Of a stretch of 64,000 nt of DNA, positions 26,564 through 38,727 are shown in pieces. The position numbers and the translations under genes are program-made. This DNA is from Adineta vaga. Lineage: Eukaryota > Rotifera. The notes under the pieces are model-generated. The model was given only the letters and a program-made list of their open reading frames with translations, made no database searches and was not told the origin of the DNA. The stretch's first letter is position 1; each line of letters opens with the position of its first letter. The stretch lies in contig CP075493.1 of assembly GCA_021613535.1 (NCBI GenBank), positions 3,596,001 through 3,660,000 of the forward strand. The letters are read 5' to 3'.

Positions 26564-29500
26564 CTAATCAATGAATGTCCAAACTTCAACACTTGCAATG
26601 ATAAAATCTTCCTTGGATGATAATAGAGTATTATCAAATGTTTTACTTCGACATGTACGACCATGATATAGATCTGCATCAACCCATAAACCATATGTAC
26701 CTCTACAAAAAAAAATAAAACATATTTGATTGAAAAGAAGAAAAAAAATCTCTTTTGAAACATACTCTCCACTACCAATACCAAGTGATTTAACATCACC
26801 CTTGACAAAAAATTGATTATTACCAGTCCAATGAAATACCTAAAGTATAATATTGATATAACATGCGATACTTTGCCCTGAAATCCCTTGTACTTCTTCG
26901 AGAATTATTACATCCGTCCGGACTAACTTAGATAGAGAGATCGAATAATCTCAAACGTCTATATAGATACATCTATGTTACTGTTAAGAAAGCACGCGAT
27001 TCTATCTAGGAAAAAGGACTAATCTTCCCAAAGTATGAAGAATAAGAACAAGAACATCTTTAACTTAATCGAAGCAACCAAAGAAAGGATATGAATTCAT
27101 CTTAAGATTACAACGCTATTCACTCATGTTGTTTCATCCATACAGTCAAGTGTAATGAGTTGGAATAATAGTTGATAAAAATAGACAACTTATATTAAGA
27201 TGAACTTCCAAAAATACTTACTTGAAATTTTGGATGAAATGTAAAAAGAAATGATTCACCAGTACCATAAAAACCTTCACTAACCATTAATTGTTGTGAT
27301 ATATATGCTCCGAAAGTCTATTCAAATTAAAAAAAAAACAAAGGACTCTTATCGAAGTTATAAAAAGAAAAGAAAAGAACACAAATTTTGCTAATTTATT
27401 TACATTCTGTTCAATATCTTTAACAATGAGCAATGCCGGTGTATCACGATCAACTTCCATTGATCGACGATAAAGTTGATTTAAACTAAATCCATGAGCT
27501 TCAGTACTAAAGATAATTTGCCAATTAAGACCATGTACACGAGCAGGTAATTCAAGTAAAATCTTCAAAAGAATAAAAGAAGAAATTTGATCGTTGAGTC
27601 TTTCAATTTCATACTTGTTTCGACTTTTCTTCATCAATAAGTGTGGATGGCTGCAGAAGTTTAGGCGGTGGTATACCCGGATCAGATGTGTGTGTGTTAT
27701 TCGCATGTGTGGCATTAATGCGTCGATAAATTTCATCAACACTGATGATCTAAATAGACAATGTCATATTTCCGTTCTTATTCTTCGCTCAAATGTATTG
27801 TTTTGTTTTTTAATTTTAATCTTTTTTAGTCGTTTTTTCTTCTTCTTCTCTCTTAAATTCTCATACCGGAGTGGAACTATTTTGTCTATTGAAAGTTGAA
27901 CGATTAAGAATAGATGATGATGGTAATAAACTTTTCGCACGTTTCTTGAAACTTGCTAATTGTTGTTGATGATGAGGAATTTGTTCGAAAAAATCTTTTT
28001 TCGAATCAGATAAACGTCGTGCAAGTGTATGAAATGTTGAACGACGTGTAGTCAAGGGTGATGATGGTGGAGTTGATATAGTTGAAGAAGATGAAGCATT
28101 TGATAGAACTTTAGATAGCGTTCCAATCATAATCGTATTTCTTATTCGATTGTTATATTAATGTAGTTATACATTTATTAATAACAATAAGAAAAAAAGA
28201 AAAAAATGCGAATAGAAAAGATGCTTATATAGTTCTCTCATGTTGAAGAAATTTCCACCAATCCTCTTACAAAAGAACTTTTCAGTTCTTCTTTTATTCT
28301 TTTTCCGTCACGACTTTGTAGACAGACTATACTATCATAAACATATAATTGTATTCCGAAAAACAAATGATCATATTAAATATGTAACAGATCGATAGAA
28401 AAGAAAACTTATAATTATCAGTAACATCGAGTTTAATGTTACAATATATCAATTAAAGAAAATAAGAAGACGAAAGTTAATGAGTAATTTCGTGTTCTTT
28501 ACAATTTCTTAAAAGAAAATGCATTAACCTTGATGATTTATGAAATATGACAAATTGATTAGTCCCTTGATGGCAATGGCATCGCTATGTGAACTTCTTT
28601 CTTGTTTAAAATAATCTTTTTAGTAATATAGATTTGACAGATATAAAGCAAAATGAAATTAAATGTCATTCAACTAACAAAATGACATCTTTTTAACTCA
28701 GCTTTTCAATGTTTTTTTAGATATAAAAACAAATCGTTTTTCTCTTTCTTACCTCCCATTCTTTCAGCAATGTATTTTGTCGTTTAAGATAATGTTGTTT
28801 TTTCGTGTCATTCCCACTACTGTCAGATGAATTAGTTGCTGTTCGATCTCTTGAACTATTATTATTTTGAACAGATAGATAATCACCAGTTAATTCCGGA
28901 TCATCATTTGCTAAGAGTACAAAACCTTTGCCCGATGTAGGTTCTGTATGTTTTGATTGGTTCGAAGATGCATGACGATTGCCTTGATTTAATGAAGTAT
29001 TACTATTATCCGGATAATCATTATTGTAATATGGATCTAATGCACGTTCAGGACTCCAACGCAGAAAAAATGCATATAAATGATCAATTCTAAAATAGAA
29101 AGAAAGAAAAAAAAAACTTGATTAATTATACACTTCGATTTTCTTTGAGATAAACATTTCGCTTTTATTTCCGATTAATCGAGCTAGAAATATAATCTGT
29201 CTGATACTATTGAAACAAACTCATTTGGCAACGATCAAAATAGAAGGATAAAAAATATCTTAGTTGTCAACGTTCGTCTTTTATATTGATGAACGTAAAA
29301 ACGGATAAGATTAGGCCGCTATTATAGTTTAAAATAGTATCGAAAGATTTATTTCAGTACAAATTCTAAATAAAAACTATTTTTCTTTCGTTTGCTTTAC
29401 AACAGTGTAGAATTCACTTGACTGTTGCTTCTGTATTTGTTTACTAACGTGCTATTGAAACAGAATACATTTATGGACATAGAAAAGTGAACTTTAATTG

Positions 29501-32500
29501 AAATTTGAACTAGATATACAAATCTTTTCCCTCGGTGTTTTCTTTCCTAGATCAATGTAGATGTCTTTCAACTTGATCGTAGTCTTATTCAGCTATATAT
29601 CTAATTATAAACAAGCACAAGAATTGTATGAACACTATTATTGAGAATATATATATACTATATAATTTACTATTCTTTCATAGTAGAATACGCTCTTTTT
29701 AGTTTAAGATCTTCTAGAAAGTGTACACAATGATACTTGAGAGTATGTGAAGATGAATAAAGATCGAAATGCTCACTTTTCCTTAGAAACAGAAAACCAA
29801 TATTCATGATCAAGTTCTTTTTTTCCATAAACATCAGCCATATGTTTTCTATGTTGTTTGTCTTGAAATGATGCTATATCATTCGCAAGTACACTCGTTT
29901 TTATACACAAATAATATGGTATTTCAATTGGATGAGGTGTTACATAGATATCATGTTGTTTTTGTAATAATTCTGAAGAATAAATATGATTCGAAGATGA
30001 TAATAACAATAATAATTTTCGAAATCAAACTCTTCCTTACTGTCAATTTCAGTGAAACGTTCATTAAAATTATCAACGGGTGCACAATTTTCTAATTGAT
30101 AACCAGCTAAACAAAACAAAAATCATGTAAATATTTATAAGTTTTTTTTCCAAATATTCAAAATACATACTTGATGGTATATCGCTTTCATTAATTAAAA
30201 TTCCACTGGAATGTTTATGACCATCGAGTGAATAGAATAGATCGTCATTATCGAAAAGTTCGTGATCTGATGATTTATGACGATGGGTACTTGCAGAGGC
30301 GTTGAATAACATTCGACTAGTATCAACTGGTATTGTATTGTTCTCCTTATCGATTGTATCCAATAATGATGACATTAATTCATGTATTTGTTCGTCATCT
30401 GTATTTAATGGACATTGATGAAGACTTTTTATACTTGAAGAATGGCACATTTTACGTTTTTCTTCGTCTCTATAAAAATAACAACATGTTCGTATTCAAT
30501 CGATTGTTCTATGTACCGTAATGTTGCTTCATGTTCATACATGACCATATCTTCATACAGAGCAATACCAGCAAGTAAATCCATTCTGAAAAAAAAAGAA
30601 AGAAAGTTAATATAAAATTTGAAGACAAGTTTCAATGTAACAAACTGAATGATTAAACCATATTTATCAATGCCATGTTCTTTAGCTAATGGATCGAGAA
30701 CATCTGGATCAAACATAACAGCATTTGGTGTGACAAGTAGAGTACCCGCAACACTTTTCTAATGAGTCAAAACAAAACTATGTAATGGATGTTGAAAATT
30801 GAATCATGAGAAGAGGAAGATTATTAATAGTATTATTCTATTTCAAAAATAACTGATCATTTCTTTCCTGAGATTGATAAAATGAGGCCTGGACACTTGT
30901 TTTTATATGCAAGAATGAATGATGTATTAAATATTAAACGAATATTCATATGTGCATTCAGTATAAAGAAAAAGTAATAGTATCTTGTCATAAATAATCA
31001 GAAGTTCATTCTCAATAACATTGTAAATCTTCTAACGACAAACAAAAGATTAATCCTTGTTCAAGTATTCTAAGCTTCTAAAATCTTCCACTTCAACTCG
31101 AGATTTTGCTTTGTTATCTATTCTAGACATATAAAATGTTTGTTTTCATCACATATGATGTAGTGATAATGAATACTTCTTTAGATAATCTTCGTTTTTC
31201 TTTAGAATCTAAATGAGATTTTCATAAAGCATCCTTGATTTTCTTTTTTTCCTGCGAATAAACACAAGATGTTTCTCACATAAAACCCCAAAGGACTTAC
31301 GCTAAAAGCTCGATGGAATGAAATCATTTTCGAAAAAAAATCCAATAGAGAAAAACTGTTTATTTCGATCGAATAAGAAATCTTTGCGTGTTTAAGTCTT
31401 CTTCTATCTATATAATTGTGCTTTAACTACAACGGATAATATTGACAGAGCAGAAATAATTTTCATTAATCATATTAATTATTTAAATATTCGATATGAA
31501 ATCATCATTCATAAGAATATCAAAAGTTTTTCATAGGAAACACGAGAAGAATTTTAAGAAGTTATTACTTACACGATCTTCTGTCATTAATCGAACGTTA
31601 ACTTTAATAAATCGTTGTAGACATTCTTCATCTAATTGTTGATTTTCTTCAATCGATAATGTTTTCTGTATTTGTTTAACTTGTTTACTATTATCTTCTT
31701 TATGAGATTTTAAACGATCTTCAATCGTTCGAGGTGATGTTGATGGTTCACTTTCTGTACTTGCTTCACTTTTCAATCGTTGTGCACGACCAGGTTTGGC
31801 TGTTGATTGTCGAGCCATTGACCAAACCATTGCACCAACATCTTGTTGTGTTCCCGAAAGCGATGATTCATTGGATGAACGATGATCAGTTAGAAGAACA
31901 AATGCATCTCCATCTTTGGATTTTTTTATTGATGATGGAGAAATTATTGAAATATTTGTTGAAGATTTTTCTTCTATCGTTGTTTGTGAAGTAGACATAT
32001 CCGGTACAAAGAGTGCCTGAAAATAACGAAGAAAAATATTTTGAATCTACCTCTCTCTTCTCCTTGCCGAAAGACATTTTGCTACACTAATATTCAATCT
32101 AACAAATCTTCGAAATTACAATCAATTCTGATCAAGAATTAGATGACTTTTCAATAAAAAAATATACATTATAAACATATCTTTGTAGAAATGAAAAGGT
32201 CAATGTAATAGATGCTCGATTTTATCTCGAATAAATAGACTCTTGATGTGAAGTAGATGATAAAAAACAAACATACTTGTCCTGGAAAGACAATTCGTGT
32301 ATTTAATTTATTGAGCTGGAGTAATTCGGACGGTGTTAAATTAAAATGAAGAGCAATTTTTTCTACTGTATCACTATTTCCAACCTAGAAGAATGACTAA
32401 TGAATGAAAATTTCCCATCAATGAAAATTATATACCGTATAGGATACTGTTCCTTTTGGTTGACAGATTGTTCGACCACGTTTTGAATCACGATCTGCAG

Positions 32501-32639
32501 AAAAAAACGAAATAAAACAAAACTGTTTCTTATTCTTCAATGTTATACTTGAATTTGTTTTGAACGAATCTGAAAAGCTTTGAACATTTGCCATTGAATG
32601 TGTTGTTAGATGAGTAGTCTCGTCTGATTTTGTCGTCAT
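26564..32639 (-). CDS. OXR1: Oxidation resistance protein OXR1 / NCOA7 family (LysM, GRAM-like, TLDc)
   Basis: Fifteen exons (32639-32549, 32494-32436, 32384-32277, 32016-31573, 30758-30646, 30585-30517, 30469-30171, 30106-30041, 29972-29777, 29089-28753, 27749-27615, 27562-27404, 27317-27222, 26839-26766, 26702-26564) sum to 794 codons plus stop. A LysM domain sits near the N-terminus (VSYTVGNSDTVEKIALHFNL, then PGQALFVPD). A GRAM-like region follows (SVAGTLLVTPNAVMFDPDVL), then EYWFSVSKEKIDHLYAFFLR. The C-terminal TLDc domain is complete (WEIISVDEIYRRINA, SEGFYGTGESFLFTFHPKFQ, WVDADLYHGRTCRSKTF). The family protects cells from oxidative stress and binds V-ATPase. Introns here are longer than elsewhere (up to about 0.8 kb). 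The start at 32639 is the first in-frame Met after an acceptor at 32702-32703; a more upstream start cannot be excluded. Confidence 0.88.
27867..28130 (-). CDS. OXR1: Alternative first exon of OXR1 (short TLDc isoform)
   Basis: A 264-nt exon starting with ATG (MIGTLSKVLSNASSSSTIST) and ending at a good donor (CCG followed by GTATGAG) in phase 0. It lies inside the OXR1 intron 28752-27750. The exon upstream (ending at 28753) and this one both feed the 27749 exon in phase 0. The direct join (WE to IISVDE) matches the vertebrate WEVVSV junction, so this exon is best read as an alternative start. The short product would be 288 residues, essentially a basic Ser-rich leader plus TLDc, comparable to the short TLDc-only isoforms known for OXR1/NCOA7. 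Confidence 0.65.
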
Positions 32640-33535
32640 TAGAGGTATATTTGATGAAATACTCGTTAGATGATTGCTTTGAAGCAGGTTCTGTTGTACG
32701 ACTTCAAAAAAAGAAAATAAACATAATCGATAAATTAGCTTTATAAAATTTATCAAACCCAGTTCGATTCATTGCTAGAATTGCTCACTGGATCTAATTC
32801 ATGATGATTGATCGACGTAGAAATCTCCGTGTAATAAACACAGAATGAAAAAAAAACCAGAATAGTGTAATAAATAACAGTAGCAACAATAGTCAAAAAG
32901 ATCTAAAAAAAAAGGCAAGAAATAAAAACAGAATTCTTTGTTCTTTTCCTTTCTTTTTCTTTCTTCGTCGTTCGTCATTCAACGTTTGACAAATCGTAGG
33001 TTTTCATATTTCTAAAAATAATGAAAAATTCGATACCATAGATTTTTATGAACACCAGACCAGAAAAGAAAAACACATCGTTCAATAAATATTTTTTTCC
33101 TTTACTTCCGTCTAGCTTTTTAGAATGAACTAATTGAATTGATTATTTTATATATTACTGTAGTGCGATCGACAAGAGAGAGACTGAAAGAACAGGAAAA
33201 AACTACTCGTGGCATACACAAGATACGACGAACGTTGATAAAAGAAATAATTGCGTGCATTCATCAGGATTATTTCTTTATTGGAGAATAGAATCAACCA
33301 ATAGATAATGATGAAAAACTTAATTAATAAAATCTCTTCGTTTTTCTTTTTTTTTCGAAAATTAATTATATTTAAAGGGATAACTCTCGAATAGAAGACA
33401 TTTTTTTCGAAATAATACGGAAAGTAAAAATTTATTGGTTGATTACTAAAAGAAACTGAATGGCGACCATGGGAATATATATTTATATTGTAGATTACTA
33501 TTCTTGTAAAGAGTTCTATTGTGTAAAATAAAACT
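32640..33535. other. Intergenic, divergent promoter region
   Basis: About 0.9 kb between divergently transcribed OXR1 and the small mitochondrial protein gene. No reliable exon seen. The remaining 5' UTR of OXR1 may be here. Confidence 0.4.
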
Positions 33536-34005
33536 ATGCTAACCCGACTCATTGCATCTGTTGCTCAATATCAACGTCCGTTGATTTCAACTTCATTTCG
33601 TTTTATAAATACAAGTGTAGTAAGATTAGGTGATGGAGATCATACAAAATCAAAAGCAGAAGAAAAAGCAGCAGCTGATTTGAAATCTCGTAAAGAAAAA
33701 CGATGGTTAGATACAGTTGCTTCTGACAGTGGTAAATATTAAGAAGTGAAGTACTGAACATCCTTAATATCATATTCCTTTTTTTTTTTGAAGAAGCGAT
33801 AGTCAAAGGTGAAAAACAACATGCGAAGAAACAAGGTGATCGTAAGAAGGATACAAGCAAACTTCAAAAAGATACGATCGACGCTATTCAAGATAAACAA
33901 GCAAAAGGTCATTTACAGAAACATGATGTTGGCCGACGAGATACGAAAGAAGAACGAGTCGGCAGTGGTCTTGGTAGTAGTAATACAAAATCAAAGAAAC
34001 ATTGA
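33536..34005 (+). CDS. Small, highly charged, probably mitochondrial protein
   Basis: Two exons (33536-33731, 33794-34005) sum to 135 codons plus stop. The first 25-30 residues form a basic, Ser/Arg-rich amphipathic presequence (MLTRLIASVAQYQRPLISTS) with no acidic residue, as expected for mitochondrial import. The mature part is Lys/Asp/Glu/Gln-rich and has no hydrophobic core: SKAEEKAAADLKSRKEKRWL, DTVASDSEAIVKGEKQHAKK, and a Gly/Ser-rich C-terminus. The segment around WLDTVASDSEAIVK resembles, from memory, a small fungal mitochondrial family; I cannot confirm this. The composition is also LEA-like, so a stress-protection role is conceivable but unproven. Confidence 0.65.
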
Positions 34006-34017
34006 AGAAGTTGAAAT

Positions 34018-34486
34018 CTGAATTCTAATTGCATTTTCTTCGTCTATTCATCCATCTGCTAGTCTACTATCAAATCTTGATTGATCTAGTTCTTTTTATT
34101 AGATTATATCATTTCATATATATCTCCTGTTTTTTTCTTCCCTTCTTTTATTTTTTATTGTAGTGTAGAACCGTATGATTGACTTTTTCGACTCATCATC
34201 CCTGTATTTGCACCGATGTCTGTGTGTTTGAATGGAAAATAAAATATTCGAAAAATGATATCTAACAATCGCCATTGAATAAGTTAGATTTTTCTCTCAC
34301 GTACTCAGTAGTAGTTAAAAAACAAAATAATAATCTATTGTAATATTCTTCGAAAAATCGCGTAAGATATTCTATAAATCCATCTATTTGTTTATAAAAA
34401 AGAAGAAAGAGTCAAAGTATACACATGCTCTATCTATTAGGAAGAAAAATTGGACAAATGGGGAAAAACAGTTCGTTATATGTTGT
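34018..34486. other. Convergent 3' region
   Basis: T-rich 3' UTR sequence with AATAAA-type signals (for example near 34,240) between two converging genes. No coding exon seen. Confidence 0.4.
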
Positions 34487-34983
34487 TCACCAATTGGGTT
34501 CTTTCATTCCGCCCACTAATTGACTTCGATTACGAAAATAATCTTGTCGAAGATTTTCATGTTTTTGAACAAATATTGAATAAGCAATAAATGGAAATAT
34601 ATACCAACGCTTAATGCAAACTTCTTTCAACCAAAAACGAGTTACTTCGAGTGCCATTTTGATATTTGTAGCTTCGTCAACTACGTTTGTAAATAAATTT
34701 TCAAACAAATAATCAAGATCAGGACTAAAACAGAAAGAAAAAGATCGATGTGTTGATTTGTCGTTAGTATTGATGGTGAGTCATTCATTGATATGAACAT
34801 TTATCTATGATTGGATAATTTATTTCTAAGAAAAAAATGAATATAAAAATAAAATCAATGAAAGTTTTCTTAATATTTTTTTCGTAAAAGTTCGATGAAA
34901 TTTTCTTATTGGTTAATTTCATATCCGATAAATACCAAAGTCCATCCAACAACAGTGTGAAATATGTATCTATCAAGTACAGA
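34487..34983 (-). CDS. Hypothetical protein, 5' end unresolved
   Basis: Two exons fit (34983-34936 and 34724-34487). They join in frame to read LIDTYFTLLLDGLCPDLDYL, FENLFTNVVDEATNIKMALE, VTRFWLKEVCIKRWYIFPFI and onwards, ending GGMKEPNW. The first exon is preceded by an acceptor-like TTTAG, and no ATG lies in frame. Either a further exon is hidden upstream, inside or beyond the ZFPL1 5' region, or this is a gene fragment. One aromatic, weakly hydrophobic segment (RWYIFPFIAYSIFV) could be a membrane helix. Family not recognised. Confidence 0.45.
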
Positions 34984-35026
34984 CTAAATCAGCGTTTTTT
35001 TCTCTCTCTCTCTCTTGAGCAATATC

Positions 35027-36119
35027 ATGGGCCTTTGCAAATGTCCTCAACGCAAAGTGTCAACTTTATTTTGTTTTAAACATCATGTCAATGTTTGTGA
35101 ATCATGTCTTGTCAACGAACACAATCAATGTATTGTACGTTCATATGTATCTTGGCTACAAGATAATGATTTCAATCCAAATTGTGCTCTTTGTCAACGA
35201 TCATTAACTGAAACTGGTCAAGAAACAATACGTCTTATATGTTATGATCTCTTTCATTGGCCATGTTTAAATGAATATTTTCGTTCATTTCCAAATCATA
35301 CAGCACCCGATGGATATACATGTCCAACATGTCATACATGTGTATTTCCACCTTCGAATCTTGTTTCACCGGTTGCTGATAATGTACGAGCAAAATTAGC
35401 GACGGTAAATTGGGCAAATCGATTGCCAATGCTATCATCTCATGATTCAACTTTTAATCCAGATAAACAACAATTATTAACTGAAACAGAAAATAATGGT
35501 TATGTTATTGTCAATCCAACTGTTAGTGCAAATAGTACAGAACATCTAGGAACAACGAGTGGATTATCACATCATCCACATCGTTCTATTGATATGTTAC
35601 AAGGAGCAACAGTATTAACAACAAGAGTATGTCCTATTTTACAGTTCAAGTTTTTAAATATATATTTCACATCTGAATTGAATTAGTATAGCGAAAAAAA
35701 CGAGATTGAAATAGTCGTTAAAGTTCATCTAGTTTTAAAACAAGACTGTAATCAATTATATTTGATTTCAGCCACCACAAATGGATTTTGATGATGAAGA
35801 TAAATATAAACGTCGTAGTGTATTTACCTGGTTTGCTCGATGGCTACGTTCTCGTCAGTCGACATCTCGTAAAGGTATTTTAACTAGTAATCGTTCGCAA
35901 GTATCTCGTATTCGTTTTACAATTTATACGATCTTAATTGTTCTATTTGTATTCATAACAATTCTAACCGTTTTATATCATTTAACACGTGGTGATAACA
36001 ATGAACATTTAGATCGTATTAATGATCCACAATTTAATCCATTAAATAATCCATTTATTCGTGTCGGTAATCGTCTATTAAAGAATCCTTTAAAAGACTC
36101 GAATCAAGCAAAATCGTAA
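35027..36119 (+). CDS. ZFPL1: Zinc finger protein-like 1 (Golgi)
   Basis: Cis-Golgi integral membrane protein that binds GM130 and maintains Golgi structure. Two exons (35027-35626, 35772-36119) sum to 315 codons plus stop (human 310). The N-terminus [20 protein letters not shown] is nearly identical to the vertebrate B-box-like zinc finger. A RING-like finger follows ([43 protein letters not shown]), then [12 protein letters not shown]-terminal hydrophobic tail anchor ([20 protein letters not shown]) precedes the conserved [11 protein letters not shown] motif. The start is MGLCKC at 35027; a CT-tract ending CTTGAG lies just upstream. It is the first gene of a tight plus-strand run. Confidence 0.95.
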
Positions 36120-36319
36120 TACATACATTATCAATCACGTTCTTTCTTTTCTCTTCATTTGTTGGTTTATTTTTTATTTCATATGGCAGTTTTCTTTTTT
36201 TGTATATCGATAAATTTTGTTGTTTTAAGCAGTACAAAGACAAACAAAACTAAACCTAATTCATCTATTCTTTTGGAAAGAAAAATTCAGATATTTATTT
36301 ATTTATATATTTCTAGATA

Positions 36320-37000
36320 ATGATGATGATGATGAATATTATTCGTCGTTTTGTTTCAACTTCAACGGAAAATAGTTCTTATACTATTTCATCACGTTTA
36401 CTCAATCGTAATCCACGTACACTTGAATGGCAAAATTTACAATGGCGTGCAACTGGTTGGCCATTGCAATATCCACCAAAAGATTATTTACATCGTGCAC
36501 GTCTTCTTTCATCTGGTCGACATTTAATTGCACAAATTGATCATTATTCAACGGGAAATGTTTGTGTACAAGCATCTACACGAGAATGGGCGATTCGAAA
36601 ACATCTAGCAACTTGTAAAGATCGTTCAGTTGCGTATAATCTTGCTTTAATTCTAGCACAACGTGCCGAAGAATGTGGAATAACAAAGATCTATTTTGGT
36701 CATCCACATGATCAAAGATACGATAAATCATCTCGATTACAATATTTTTATCGTGGTTTAATTGATTCAACTATTGAATTTGAACAAAGAGAAAATAGTC
36801 AAATACAAATGACAAGAGATTCAATTGATGGTATCAATTATGATGAACATGAACGTGATGTGAGATATTCACCACCGAATATTCATTATCCACCTGATAC
36901 ATATCAAGAAAAATTACATTATTTTCAATTAGGATTGAATAAAACAAATGAACTTGTAGAAAATAATGATACAAATAAAGAAAGCAAAGTTTTGTCATGA
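36320..37000 (+). CDS. MRPL18: Mitochondrial large-subunit ribosomal protein uL18m
   Basis: Single exon, 226 residues, with five to six possible Met starts in an ATG repeat directly after acceptor TTTCTAG (AG 36315-36316). A mitochondrial presequence (NIIRRFVSTS) leads to the uL18 core: SRLLNRNPRTLEWQNLQWRA, ASTREWAIRKHLATCKDRSV and LAQRAEECGITKIYF. This closely matches vertebrate MRPL18 (NRNPRNLE, SASTREWAIKKHL). The C-terminus has an extra hydrophilic tail of about 45 residues. It lies 200 bp after ZFPL1 and 131 bp before MRPS11 on the same strand. Confidence 0.9.
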   Translation: MMMMMNIIRRFVSTSTENSSYTISSRLLNRNPRTLEWQNLQWRATGWPLQYPPKDYLHRARLLSSGRHLIAQIDHYSTGNVCVQASTREWAIRKHLATCKDRSVAYNLALILAQRAEECGITKIYFGHPHDQRYDKSSRLQYFYRGLIDSTIEFEQRENSQIQMTRDSIDGINYDEHERDVRYSPPNIHYPPDTYQEKLHYFQLGLNKTNELVENNDTNKESKVLS

Positions 37001-37131
37001 TATATACATATATATATTCATGTGTTTTTTCGTTTTTATTTATAGATTAATAATACTGATAAATTACTGTGAAGAGAATATCAATTAGAATTTCTATTGA
37101 TACAATTGTTCTTTTTCTGTTTTTTTTTCAG

Positions 37132-37764
37132 ATGTTAAATCGTCTTGTTTTTCGTTCTCTTCCATCGTCAATATCATCACTTCAGCAATCATTTCGTTTT
37201 TTATCTTTAACATCAATCAATTACAAACGTACACATACAGATATACGTGAAGGAGCTGTTCGTGAGATAAATTTACATCCGGAAAATATTCAGACACCAT
37301 TAAGTATTAATGTTGATAAATATTATGGTGGATCTGGTCAAGTTCGCGAAACCGATTTTGAAAAATTAATTGGTGATACGAATAATCCAGAAATTCCACA
37401 AGTTAAATATGAAGATTTACCAATTGTTCATATTAAATGTTCACGTAACAATACATTAGCTGATGTGAGTGATTGTACAGGTCAACAGATATTTCGTACA
37501 TCCTGTGGTGTTGTTGGTTTTCATAATGCAAAAAAAGGTACAACAACAGCAGCACAAGCTGTTGGTATACATATGGGAAATAATTTACTACGACGAAATA
37601 TGAAATATGTACGAGTAGTGGTGAAAGGTATTGGACCAGGACGTTTAATGGCAATTAAAGGTTTACAATTAGCTGGAATTGATATTGTAACAATAACTGA
37701 TAATACGAGTATTCCAACATTACATGTTGGATTGTCACGACCGAAAAAAATGAGACGTGTTTAA
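37132..37764 (+). CDS. MRPS11: Mitochondrial small-subunit ribosomal protein uS11m
   Basis: Single exon, 210 residues. A basic presequence (MLNRLVFRSLPSSISSLQQS) is followed by the uS11 fold: LPIVHIKCSRNNTLADVSDC, SCGVVGFHNAKKGTTTAAQA, RVVVKGIGPGRLMAIKGLQL, TITDNTSIPT, and terminal RPKKMRRV. The start codon immediately follows a perfect acceptor (T-tract plus CAG, AG at 37130-37131), so the ATG is the first codon after a splice. It is separated from the next start (EMC4) by only 39 bp. Confidence 0.92.
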   Translation: MLNRLVFRSLPSSISSLQQSFRFLSLTSINYKRTHTDIREGAVREINLHPENIQTPLSINVDKYYGGSGQVRETDFEKLIGDTNNPEIPQVKYEDLPIVHIKCSRNNTLADVSDCTGQQIFRTSCGVVGFHNAKKGTTTAAQAVGIHMGNNLLRRNMKYVRVVVKGIGPGRLMAIKGLQLAGIDIVTITDNTSIPTLHVGLSRPKKMRRV

Positions 37765-37803
37765 ATCTAGTTTTTCTTTGATTGTTTTTTTTTTGTATTT
37801 CAG

Positions 37804-38482
37804 ATGTCTAATCAATATCCAACAAGTACGACGAGTTCAGTTCGATCGTCTCAACCACGTCGAAAATGGTTTGTTAATTTACAGATGGATAAACAAGAAC
37901 GTGCAGCAATGGCTGTAACAACAACAGCAGTCACCACTGATAGTTCTGTCACAAGAACAACAACTGATGAACTTAATCTGGTACCTGTTGGTTTTACTAA
38001 AAGCGAAGTAAATGATATCGCTACTCCGGATGATGACGATCGTTTAATAGCAAGACGCTCATGGGATATAGCATTACAACCGATAAAACAATTACCGATG
38101 AATATGATTTTTGCATGGATGGCTGGTAATTCCTTTTCATTAATGTCAATTATGATTGTTGTGATGTTATTTATGAAGCCAATACAAGTAAATCATTTTG
38201 ACTTTTATTACCTATTGATACTGATATGTGTATGTGTTTTCCTTTTTGTAGTCGATTTTTTCTCTTAGTTCAGCATTTGCATCATTAGAACAAGAAGGTG
38301 TCGCTGGAAATATTTGGTTACTTAAAATAGTCTACTTTTTAGGTAATTTAACACATTTAGCATTGGCTTTATATAAATGTCAATCGATGGGTTTATTACC
38401 AACATATAACTCTGATTGGATTGCTTTTGCTGATCAACAAACACAAATGGAAATGACTGTTGGAGGATTTGCTTACCATTAA
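37804..38482 (+). CDS. EMC4: ER membrane protein complex subunit 4
   Basis: Subunit of the ER membrane insertase EMC. Two exons (37804-38187, 38252-38482) sum to 204 codons plus stop. Conserved core: RRSWDIALQPIKQLPMNMIF, AWMAGNSFSLMSIMIVVMLF, MKPIQ, then ALALYKCQSMGLLPTYNSDW, matching human EMC4 (KRSWDLALGPLKQIPMN, YKCQSMGLLPTHASDW). The N-terminal 80 residues are polar and Thr-rich. The ATG directly follows TTTCAG (AG 37802-37803), and the gap to the MRPS11 stop is 39 bp with no room for an ordinary polyadenylation and promoter unit. Confidence 0.94.
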
Positions 38483-38727
38483 ATTTACTGTTTGCTTATT
38501 TTTCTTGTTTATGCGTTCCATTTTCTTTTCTTTATGCACTACTATGCAAAGCAATAAAATTTCATAGGCATTCTTATCACCTATCCATTCATAAAAATCT
38601 ATTTCATGAACTACTAAACAAATAAAGGTACCATTCAATCATGTGGTTTTTCGAGATTTTCTCGTTAGTTTTCAACTCCATAGAATGATATAAATTTCTA
38701 CTTTTTTAAAGATAAATAAACAGTTGC

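Noticed and set aside
26840-27221. 382-bp gap in the OXR1 TLDc region as a possible missing exon
   Set aside because: The flanking exons join in phase (FHPKFQ to VFHWTG) exactly as in vertebrate TLDc, so it is simply a longer intron.
32418-32756. Single 112-residue minus ORF as its own gene
   Set aside because: It is a read-through of two OXR1 exons and their short introns.
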